A stretch of 7,985 nt of DNA. It comes from Synergistaceae bacterium (lineage in GTDB: Bacteria; Synergistota; Synergistia; Synergistales; Synergistaceae). The translations under genes were made by a program, and so were the position numbers. Below the pieces are notes generated by a model, which searched no databases, was not told the DNA's origin, and was given only the letters and a program-made list of their open reading frames with translations. Location of the stretch: assembly GCA_012513245.1 (NCBI GenBank), contig JAAZCN010000352.1, forward strand, positions 1 to 7,985, written 5' to 3'. This document shows positions 1-5,901 of the stretch, piece by piece. The stretch's first letter is position 1, and each line of letters begins with the position of its first letter.

Positions 1-1
1 A

Positions 2-178
2 CATAGATCTGCCTCACCTGTTAATGAAGAAAACCAGATGAAGCTCTTTGATGTGGGGCATGAGGCCATCCTTGAAGAGCTGGCAGCTTCGGATCCTGAC
101 GGAATGACTCCGATGGAAGCTTTGCAGATCGTTTACAGGCTTAGGAAAGAGAGCCGGAAAGTGCTGGATTTCAAATGA
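2..178 (+). CDS. mutS: DNA mismatch repair protein MutS, C-terminal end (5' part outside window)
   Basis: Only the last 58 codons and the TGA stop are present. Translating in the frame that ends at 176-178 gives a peptide ending in the short helical tail typical of MutS: an HEAILEEL segment, then MTPMEALQIVYRLRKES, which matches the family's usual 'HPILEEL...LTPLEAL..LYELKK' ending. Upstream of it, QMKLF (positions 35-49) fits the pentapeptide with which MutS binds the sliding beta clamp (QLSLF-type). MutS recognises mismatches and recruits MutL, encoded immediately downstream. The stop overlaps the mutL start codon in ATGA, so the two are very probably co-transcribed and translationally coupled. 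The ATPase and mismatch-binding domains lie outside the window, so the call rests on this tail plus the mutL neighbour. Confidence 0.88.
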   Translation, partial: HRSASPVNEENQMKLFDVGHEAILEELAASDPDGMTPMEALQIVYRLRKESRKVLDFK

Positions 179-1902
179 TAAAACGTCTTGACAGTGAAGT
201 ATCCAGTAGGATAGCGGCAGGAGAGGTGATAGAAAGACCTTCGTCTGTCGCTAAGGAACTCATGGAAAACTCAATAGATGCCTCGGCGCGAAATATAACC
301 CTTTATATGGAGCAGGGAGGAAAATCGTCGTTTGTAATAGAAGACGACGGATGCGGCATATCATTTGAGGAACTCCCACTTGCACTGGAAAGGTATGCAA
401 CAAGCAAAATTACCACTCTGGATGACCTGGAAAGGATCTCGACCCTTGGCTACAGAGGAGAGGCTCTTTCGAGCGTTGCCGCTGTAAGCAGGATGGAGAT
501 ACGCAGCAGAGAGGGGACTTCTGAAACCGGTGGAATAATAAGGTGTGAAGGAGGCACGGTAACCCTTCACACAGAGAGCCCTTCACATTTAGGTACAAGG
601 ATCCAGGTAGACGATCTCTTTTTCAACCTCCCTGCAAGGCGTAAATTCCTCAAAACAGCTTCTGCGGAGCTCAGGAGGATACTGCAGGTCGTTAACGACT
701 ATGCACTTGTCAATCCGGAACTGACTTTCAGAGTCTTCTCTGACGGCAAGCGGATATTGGAGCTGCTGCCGCCGGGATCGGTAGATAAAGCCCTTGAAAG
801 ACGCTGGGGCGACGAAACACCAATTTACAGTTCTTCTACATCATTAAACTCAAACAGTGTGAAAATATGGTGGAACCCGATTCCGGACAGCAGACGTACA
901 GTGATAACGATCTTCGTAAACGGCAGGAGGATACAGGATCCAACGATAAGGGCCGCTGTGTGCGGAGGCGATGCGGCAGCTTACGGTGAATGGCTCGTTA
1001 GCCTAGAGACGCCTCCCGAAGATATAGATGTGAACATACATCCTGCTAAGGAAGAAGTCCGCTTCAAGAGATCCGGGGACATATACAAATTAATATTGAA
1101 CACGACTCGTAAAATATTTATGAGCAAGTACTCCTTCACATCCGACGGTGCGGTACAAACGGAGGAAAAGTCACCTCTTTCGTTGTCAGACACGAGGCAT
1201 ACAGCATGGTTTGACAGAACGGATCCCATGTTCAGCCAGACCCCATGGAAGCCTGTTTCAGAAAACAGTCAAGTCCCTGAAAGAGTCTCTTCGCCTGAGG
1301 ACATCACCTTCATACCTGCAGGGAGACCTGACCTTATCACTCTTGATGAGAGCAAAAATTACATTGGACAGACTGCAAAGGGTTTTCTAATCTTCGACCT
1401 CCCCAACGGGATCGCCATAGTGGATCCTCACGCTGCCCACGAGAGGATACTCTATGAAGATATCGCAGAAAGCTTTAAAGAAGGAATAGCAACTCAGAAT
1501 TTGACAATACCTCTTGAAATACCGGTATCCTTACTGCCCGAAATAAATATTTATTCAAGAGAAATGAAAGATCTGGCCTTTGTATTTGAGGAAGATCGTC
1601 TTGCAGGCGTCCCAATGCTCAGGGGAAGATCTAAACTCTCTCCTTTGGACATGCTTCGTTCGGCGCTTAGGGGCATCGAAGTTGAAAAAGACCCGGAAAA
1701 GAGGGACAGAGAGGTATGGTGGAGGATGGCCAGACTTGCTTGCAGGGATGCGGTAAAGCTTGGCAGGCGCTTCGAAAGGGAAGAGTCGGTTGCACTCATG
1801 AGGCGACTCGAAGCATGTTCAGATCCCTTTACATGTCCTCACGGAAGACCCACCATTTTTCTTATTGAAAATAAAAAGTTAGAAGATTGGTTTGAACGCT
1901 GA
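175..1902 (+). CDS. mutL: DNA mismatch repair protein MutL with endonuclease-type C-terminal domain
   Basis: MutL links mismatch recognition by MutS to strand removal. The 575-residue product has the GHKL ATPase at its N-terminus: catalytic E28 and metal-ligand N32 in KELMENSIDA, DDGCGI at 57-62, ATSKI at 75-79 and GYRGEAL at 92-98. Residues of about 325-390 form a poorly conserved linker. The C-terminal domain has the full motif set of nicking MutL proteins: DPHAAHERILYE (417-428), which fits the DQHA(X)2E(X)4E metal site with Pro replacing Gln; ACR (522-524); CPHGRP (554-559); and a terminal FER (573-575) for the FxR motif. QNLTIP (441-446) resembles the beta-clamp binding motif but has Thr at the hydrophobic position. 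The motif set implies strand incision by MutL itself, as in bacteria without MutH. The ATG lies in the ATGA overlap with mutS. No good Shine-Dalgarno precedes it, consistent with coupled translation. Length is slightly below the 600-630 common in the family. Confidence 0.97.
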   Translation: MIKRLDSEVSSRIAAGEVIERPSSVAKELMENSIDASARNITLYMEQGGKSSFVIEDDGCGISFEELPLALERYATSKITTLDDLERISTLGYRGEALSSVAAVSRMEIRSREGTSETGGIIRCEGGTVTLHTESPSHLGTRIQVDDLFFNLPARRKFLKTASAELRRILQVVNDYALVNPELTFRVFSDGKRILELLPPGSVDKALERRWGDETPIYSSSTSLNSNSVKIWWNPIPDSRRTVITIFVNGRRIQDPTIRAAVCGGDAAAYGEWLVSLETPPEDIDVNIHPAKEEVRFKRSGDIYKLILNTTRKIFMSKYSFTSDGAVQTEEKSPLSLSDTRHTAWFDRTDPMFSQTPWKPVSENSQVPERVSSPEDITFIPAGRPDLITLDESKNYIGQTAKGFLIFDLPNGIAIVDPHAAHERILYEDIAESFKEGIATQNLTIPLEIPVSLLPEINIYSREMKDLAFVFEEDRLAGVPMLRGRSKLSPLDMLRSALRGIEVEKDPEKRDREVWWRMARLACRDAVKLGRRFEREESVALMRRLEACSDPFTCPHGRPTIFLIENKKLEDWFER

Positions 1903-2861
1903 TGGAAAAAAGAGCAGACAAAAAGACGCCTGTAATTGCGATCATAGGACCGACTGCTGTTGGCAAGACCAAATTCAGCCTGGAACTGGCACGAAGACTC
2001 AACGCAGAGGTCATTTCCGTAGATTCAAGACAGGTATACAGATACCTTGATGTCGGTACAGATAAAGTTTCACCAGAGATCAGACGTGAAATACTGCACC
2101 ATCTTATAGATGTGGCTGACCCTGATCAGATATATTCCGCCGCGGATTTTGCTTTACAGGCATCAGATGCTATCGAGAGGATAAGAGCGAGAGACAGGGT
2201 CCCATTGCTTATCGGCGGTACCGCTTTTTATTACAAGGCTCTTTGCGGCACGCTCTCTGAAGATCTGCCCAAAGATCTTTCTGTAAGAAAGAGACTGGAA
2301 GAAGAGATCAAAGAGAGAGGGCTTGCTGAACTCCACAGTGAACTAAGAACTGTCGATCCCGCTGCCGGGGAAAAGATCCACCCTAACGATCACGTAAGGA
2401 CTATGAGAGCGGTTGAAATTTTCCGCATAACCGGGAAATCCGCAACGTGGTGGTACGAGAACCAGGCGAAAATGGAGTCTCCTTACGACATCTTTTATAT
2501 AGGCCTTATCAGGGACAGGGTCAACCTTTACAAAAATATAGAAGCAAGGATAAAGCAGCAGTTTTCCAACGGATATCCCGAAGAGGTGGAGTGGCTTCTT
2601 GCTCAGGGATATTCCCCCAAGCTGCCGGCACTCCAGGGATTCGGATACAGAGAGTTAGTTCAGTATGTCAAGGGCAACTGTTCTTATGAAGATGCGCTTG
2701 AAGGCGACATACGGTCAACTAAGGCTTTTTCAAGAAGGCAGATGACATGGTTCAAACATTTTCAGCCTTCTCTGTGGTATGATTTTGACAAATACGAAAT
2801 GTCAGAGGCAATGGAAGACGTATTGCCGCATTGCCTAAGACATTTGGAACAAGAGGCATAA
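1902..2861 (+). CDS. miaA: tRNA dimethylallyltransferase (tRNA A37 isopentenyltransferase)
   Basis: MiaA transfers the dimethylallyl group of DMAPP to N6 of adenosine 37 in tRNAs that read codons beginning with U. The 319-residue product has the P-loop GPTAVGKT (16-23), DSRQVYRYLDVGTDK (41-55) with the conserved catalytic Asp41, HHLID (66-70), YSAADF (78-83), GGTAFYYKAL (105-114) and NDHVRTMRAVEI (162-173). Near the C-terminus FGYRELVQY (247-255) and SRRQMTWFK (277-285) match the conserved ending of the family. Length is normal. The ATG shares its A with the TGA of mutL (TGATG), a stop-restart arrangement with no obvious Shine-Dalgarno of its own. Proximity of mutL and miaA is common in bacteria. 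The next gene, ispH, makes the DMAPP substrate. Confidence 0.96.
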   Translation: MEKRADKKTPVIAIIGPTAVGKTKFSLELARRLNAEVISVDSRQVYRYLDVGTDKVSPEIRREILHHLIDVADPDQIYSAADFALQASDAIERIRARDRVPLLIGGTAFYYKALCGTLSEDLPKDLSVRKRLEEEIKERGLAELHSELRTVDPAAGEKIHPNDHVRTMRAVEIFRITGKSATWWYENQAKMESPYDIFYIGLIRDRVNLYKNIEARIKQQFSNGYPEEVEWLLAQGYSPKLPALQGFGYRELVQYVKGNCSYEDALEGDIRSTKAFSRRQMTWFKHFQPSLWYDFDKYEMSEAMEDVLPHCLRHLEQEA

Positions 2862-2867
2862 ATCGAA

Positions 2868-3701
2868 TTGAAGATCCACATTGCTGATCCGACAGGACTC
2901 TGTTTTGGCGTAAGAAGGGCAATATCAAAGCTCGAAGAGGAACTTACACGTTCAGAAAAAGTTTATTCACTGGGAAGCCCTATCCACAACCCGCAGGAGG
3001 TAGAAAGACTTTCAAAGCTGGGACTTGTTGTGGTCGAGTCGGCAGAAGATGTTCCCTATGGTTCTGTCGCTTTTATAAGAGCTCACGGAGTTACCCCCCT
3101 ACAGACTGAAACTCTTAGAAAAAAATGCCTGAAAATGGTGGACGGAACATGCCCGTTTGTAAAAACAGCTCAAAAAAGCGCAAAAGACCTTTCTTCTGAG
3201 GGCTATCTTGTGGTAATATCAGGAGACAGAGAACACCCTGAAGTCAGGGGAATAATGGGTTATGTCGATGGAGAGGTTGCCGTTATCTCTTCCGATGAAG
3301 AAATACCCGAGAATCTAAAGGGACGAAGGTGCGGGATACTTAGCCAGACGACCCAGAAGGTCGCCTCTTTTGTCGCGCTTGTTAGTTCGTTCGTAAAAGT
3401 ATCAACTGAGATCAAGGTGTATAATACTATCTGTAAAGCTACTCTGGCACGTCAGGAATCAGTCTGTAAGCTTGCTTCTAAAGTTGACGGAATGATCATA
3501 CTTGGCGGTCGGAACAGTGCCAATACAAAAAAACTTGCGGAGATCTCTATGGATGTCGGAGTTTCAACACTATGGATCGAACATGCAGGTGAGATCGACA
3601 GGGGGTGGCTGCAAAATAGACATAACATAGGAATAGCTGCAGGAGGAAGCACTCCTGACTGGCTAATAAAAGATTTGATCCAAAATTTAAACATGATGTA
3701 A
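2868..3701 (+). CDS. ispH: 4-hydroxy-3-methylbut-2-enyl diphosphate reductase (IspH/LytB), TTG start
   Basis: IspH is the iron-sulfur enzyme that reduces HMBPP to IPP and DMAPP in the last step of the MEP pathway. The 277-residue product has the three cluster cysteines C12 (GLCFGV), C95 (DGTCPFV) and C189 (NTICKAT). The substrate-site residues are H40, H73, H123, E125 (EHPEVRG), T161 or T162 (SQTTQ), S217 and N219 (GGRNSANT) and S261 (GGSTPDW). The start must be TTG: an in-frame stop lies two codons upstream, the next in-frame ATG is codon 90, and C12 has to be included. AAGAGG at 2851-2856, inside the end of miaA, can serve as Shine-Dalgarno with an 11-base spacer. The gene is in the same frame as miaA, six bases after its stop. 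In some bacteria IspH is fused to ribosomal protein S1; here the same two proteins are adjacent but separate. Confidence 0.97.
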   Translation: MKIHIADPTGLCFGVRRAISKLEEELTRSEKVYSLGSPIHNPQEVERLSKLGLVVVESAEDVPYGSVAFIRAHGVTPLQTETLRKKCLKMVDGTCPFVKTAQKSAKDLSSEGYLVVISGDREHPEVRGIMGYVDGEVAVISSDEEIPENLKGRRCGILSQTTQKVASFVALVSSFVKVSTEIKVYNTICKATLARQESVCKLASKVDGMIILGGRNSANTKKLAEISMDVGVSTLWIEHAGEIDRGWLQNRHNIGIAAGGSTPDWLIKDLIQNLNMM

Positions 3702-3703
3702 GC

Positions 3704-3709
3704 AGGAGG
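3704..3709 (+). promoter_or_regulatory. Strong Shine-Dalgarno of rpsA
   Basis: AGGAGG is a perfect anti-Shine-Dalgarno complement just after the ispH stop. It abuts an in-frame ATG at 3710, leaving no spacer, but lies 9 bases before the ATG at 3719. It therefore selects 3719 as the rpsA start. It is among the strongest ribosome binding sites in the window. Confidence 0.85.
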
Positions 3710-3718
3710 ATGTTGGGT

Positions 3719-5299
3719 ATGGTTGACGAGCTTCGCACAGAAGACGGACTTGAAACACAGGAAACACAGAACACACAGGAAACACCGGAAAAAGAAGAAA
3801 CAATGGAAGAAATGATGCAACAGTTTGACGTGATGGGTGATTTCCATCGCGGAAAGATCCTTGAAGGCACAATAGTTGACGCACGTGAAGACGGATGGCT
3901 TGTTGATGTTGGCTACAAATGCGAAGGATTCCTTCCCCGCAAAGAGTGGACACACAGGGTTCTGATCGAAGAGACCCCGGAGCCTGAAAACGGCGCAAAG
4001 GTCAAGATTCAAATCACAAACATCGGACAGGGCGAAGATGCACAGCTCAGCCTTAGCCGTTGGCGCTGTGAATTTGATGAGCGCTGGAACAAGCTTGAAG
4101 AAGAAGCTGCAAAGAGTGAAACTGTAACCGTTAAGGGCATCCGCAAGGTAAAGGGTGGGCTTATTGTCAGTTGCTACGGAATAGAGGGTTTCATCCCTAT
4201 TTCACACCTTGCCGAGGACGGGCGTAATGTCAATCCCACGCGTCTCCTTGAACAGGATTTCCAGGTCAAATTGATCGAAAAGGACCGTCGTAAGCGTCGC
4301 CTTGTACTGTCACGCCGCAGCCTTATGGAAGCGGAGATGGCAGAGATCAGACAGTCATTCTACGAGCAGGTCAACGAAGGAGATGTCCTTGAAGGAGATG
4401 TAAGCAGCATCACCTCTTTCGGTGTTTTCGTTAATCTTGGTGCGATGGAAGGCCTTGTTCACGTAAGCGAGCTCTCATGGCAGCGCAACGCCAAGGCTAA
4501 GGATGTTGTCTCTAAGGGCGATCACATCAAAGTCAAGGTGATCGGCATAGACAAGGAGAACAACAGGATCTCTCTCAGCCTCAAACAGACTCAGCCTGAC
4601 CCTTGGGACACAGTTGCAGAACGCTGGAAGCCGGGAGTCGTTGTTGAGGGTACTGTTTCAAACCTGACAGAATTTGGTGCTTTTGTAGAAATAGAGCCCG
4701 GCGTTGAAGGTCTTGTGCACATAGGAGATCTTAGCTGGACAAGGATCAAGCATCCAAAAGAAGTACTTAAGAGAGGCCAGAAGATCGAAGTTTCTGTCCT
4801 TGAGGTAGATTCGGATCGCAAACGTATCAGCCTCGGCTACAAACAGCTTTCAGATCCATGGAAAGATGTAGCAGAGAAATACTTAAAGGATATGGAAGTT
4901 CCTGTCAAAGTTGTAAGGATCGCTGACTTCGGCGCATTTGTCGAACTTGAAGACGGCATCGAGGGACTGATCCATATATCACAGATAAGTCAGCAAAGGA
5001 TCGAGAACCCCAGAGAAGTTCTTTCTGAGGGGCAGGAAATTACAGCCAGAGTATTGGATGTAAACCCGGCAGAGCGCAGAATGCGTCTCAGCCTCCGTCC
5101 GGCTGGCGAGGAACCTGCAAGAAGAGCTCCCCGCGAAGAGACAGCTTCTGCTGAAGGACACAAAAACGATGATCGTCCGCGCCGCCGCCGCTCAGATTCC
5201 GATAAGAGAAGGGGCGACAGTCACAGTAATCAGCTTCCCCAGGAAGAGACAAATGTAACGATCGGCGACTTCCTAAAACATGCTGACGATTCAGAGTAA
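3719..5299 (+). CDS. rpsA: Ribosomal protein S1, five S1 domains
   Basis: S1 binds mRNA on the 30S subunit and helps start translation. From the ATG at 3719 the product is 526 residues (529 from the in-frame ATG at 3710, which is disfavoured by Shine-Dalgarno spacing). Five OB-fold S1 domains lie at about 44-116, 134-203, 219-290, 305-376 and 391-461. Domains 3-5 show the clearest signature (FGVFV or FGAFV, then EGLVH or EGLIH plus S/D-L/I-S). Domains 1-2 are more divergent, as is usual for the ribosome-anchoring domains. The E. coli protein has six domains. The N-terminal 40 residues are acidic and include an ETQ-type repeat. The C-terminal 65 residues are charged and probably disordered, with a run of basic residues at 486-498 and a final hydrophobic patch VTIGDFLK (513-520). 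By hand count, 29 of 43 Arg codons are CGC or CGT, whereas mutL mostly uses AGA/AGG; this suggests high expression. A terminator follows the stop. Confidence 0.95.
   Translation: MVDELRTEDGLETQETQNTQETPEKEETMEEMMQQFDVMGDFHRGKILEGTIVDAREDGWLVDVGYKCEGFLPRKEWTHRVLIEETPEPENGAKVKIQITNIGQGEDAQLSLSRWRCEFDERWNKLEEEAAKSETVTVKGIRKVKGGLIVSCYGIEGFIPISHLAEDGRNVNPTRLLEQDFQVKLIEKDRRKRRLVLSRRSLMEAEMAEIRQSFYEQVNEGDVLEGDVSSITSFGVFVNLGAMEGLVHVSELSWQRNAKAKDVVSKGDHIKVKVIGIDKENNRISLSLKQTQPDPWDTVAERWKPGVVVEGTVSNLTEFGAFVEIEPGVEGLVHIGDLSWTRIKHPKEVLKRGQKIEVSVLEVDSDRKRISLGYKQLSDPWKDVAEKYLKDMEVPVKVVRIADFGAFVELEDGIEGLIHISQISQQRIENPREVLSEGQEITARVLDVNPAERRMRLSLRPAGEEPARRAPREETASAEGHKNDDRPRRRRSDSDKRRGDSHSNQLPQEETNVTIGDFLKHADDSE
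3752..3787 (+). repeat. Four 9-bp tandem units in the 5' end of rpsA
   Basis: Four consecutive 9-base units read gaaacacag, gaaacacag, aacacacag and gaaacaccg. The first two are identical and the others differ by one or two bases. They are in frame and encode ETQ ETQ NTQ ETP in the acidic leader of S1, before the first S1 domain. A whole number of codons means that unit gain or loss would change leader length without breaking the gene. Confidence 0.8.
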
Positions 5300-5336
5300 A
5301 CTAATTTAAGAGAATTAATCGAAAAAAAGTCCTCGT

Positions 5337-5374
5337 CCCCATGCCTTTTAATGAGAGGCATGGGGATTTTCTGT
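5337..5374 (+). terminator. Rho-independent terminator after rpsA
   Basis: CCCCATGCCT (5337-5346) pairs perfectly over 10 bases with AGGCATGGGG (5356-5365). Up to three more U-G/U-A pairs are possible inside the 9-base loop. An interrupted T-rich tail, ATTTTCTGT, follows at once. The hairpin starts 37 bases after the rpsA stop and separates rpsA from def. The broken T tract suggests it may allow some read-through. An A-rich stretch before the stem (gaaaaaaag, 5321-5329) gives a T run on the other strand, but 7 bases separate it from the stem and no - strand gene ends here. Confidence 0.85.
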
Positions 5375-5380
5375 TAAAAT
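5372..5380 (+). promoter_or_regulatory. Candidate extended -10 promoter for def-fmt-Nudix-xerD
   Basis: TGTTAAAAT fits the extended -10 pattern TGnTATAAT with five of six matches in the hexamer (TAAAAT, 5375-5380). It lies about 30 bases before the def start, and the surrounding 5366-5397 is the most A+T-rich stretch of the gap. No good -35 hexamer is visible at the proper distance, because that place is taken by the terminator stem. TATAGT at 5385-5390 is a weaker alternative -10. The expected transcript start would fall near 5387, leaving a very short leader that contains the def Shine-Dalgarno. Confidence 0.4.
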
Positions 5381-5397
5381 ACTTTATAGTAATATTT

Positions 5398-5402
5398 GGA
5401 GG
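5398..5402 (+). promoter_or_regulatory. Shine-Dalgarno of def, decides the start
   Basis: GGAGG lies 7 bases before the ATG at 5410. The same reading frame is open back to an ATG at 5341, but that codon is inside the terminator stem and lacks a ribosome binding site, so 5410 is the start. Confidence 0.85.
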
Positions 5403-5409
5403 CGATCTG

Positions 5410-5901
5410 ATGTCTGTCAAAACAATTTGTGTATATCCCCATGCAGCTCTTAGAGAACCGACACAGGAAATTATTTTGTTCGACGAAGAACTTAAAAAAT
5501 TGGTCAGCGACATGTGGGAAACGATGTATGCTTCGGATGGTATCGGCCTTGCAGGACCACAGGTAGGTGTGGCTAAAAAAATTGCTGTAATAGAATACGA
5601 CGGCGAAAAATATGTCCTGATAAACCCTGATCTTTCAGAAAAGGATAACTTCACAACAGTGGAAGAGGGATGTCTCAGCTTTCCGGGAATATATGAGAAA
5701 GTCGAATCACCGGAATATATTAAGGTGAAGTATTACAATGAGGACGGGGAACTTATCGAAAAAGAAATTGAAGGTTTTCTTGCCTGTGTTTTTTCTCATG
5801 AGATCGACCATTTAAACGGGAAACTGCTCATTGACAGAATCTCACCGCTGAAAAGACAGTTTCTTAAGAAAAAGTTGGCAAAGCAGGCAAAAGAAAAATG
5901 A
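5410..5901 (+). CDS. def: Peptide deformylase
   Basis: Def removes the N-formyl group from new polypeptides using a bound metal, usually Fe2+. From ATG 5410 the product is 163 residues, normal for the family. Motif I is GIGLAGPQVG (44-53, active-site Q51). Motif II is EEGCLSFPG (85-93, metal ligand C88). Motif III is HEIDHLNG (130-137, metal ligands H130 and H134, catalytic E131). Two family-typical residues differ: Gly49 where Ala is common (GLAAPQ), and Ser129 where Gln usually precedes the HExxH. The lysine-rich C-terminal tail is short. The gene begins the unit after the rpsA terminator and overlaps fmt by ATGA, so the enzymes that remove and add the formyl group are made together. A start 23 codons upstream was rejected because it lies in the terminator. 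Confidence 0.96.
   Translation: MSVKTICVYPHAALREPTQEIILFDEELKKLVSDMWETMYASDGIGLAGPQVGVAKKIAVIEYDGEKYVLINPDLSEKDNFTTVEEGCLSFPGIYEKVESPEYIKVKYYNEDGELIEKEIEGFLACVFSHEIDHLNGKLLIDRISPLKRQFLKKKLAKQAKEK

Noticed and set aside
1148..1390. 80-codon + strand frame inside mutL
   Set aside because: It falls in the variable linker of MutL, in another frame, with no ribosome binding site or motif; the mutL frame is continuous and conserved on both sides.
3675..3700. Possible -35 (TTGATC) for a separate rpsA promoter at the end of ispH
   Set aside because: No acceptable -10 hexamer at 16-18 bases; the sequence there is the end of ispH and the rpsA ribosome binding site. A promoter deeper in ispH remains possible but is not visible.
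3452..4012. 186-codon open frame on the - strand across the ispH/rpsA junction
   Set aside because: It lies opposite two well-supported genes, has a Cys/Phe-rich low-complexity product created by the reverse of the Glu/Thr/Gln-rich rpsA leader, and has no convincing ribosome binding site.
5341..5409. 23-codon N-terminal extension of def
   Set aside because: Its ATG is inside the terminator stem, it lacks a Shine-Dalgarno, and the extension has no deformylase similarity; the ATG at 5410 has GGAGG with a 7-base spacer.
5301..5654. - strand open frame opposite the def start and terminator
   Set aside because: It is a shadow of def and crosses the terminator; the product has no recognisable motif.
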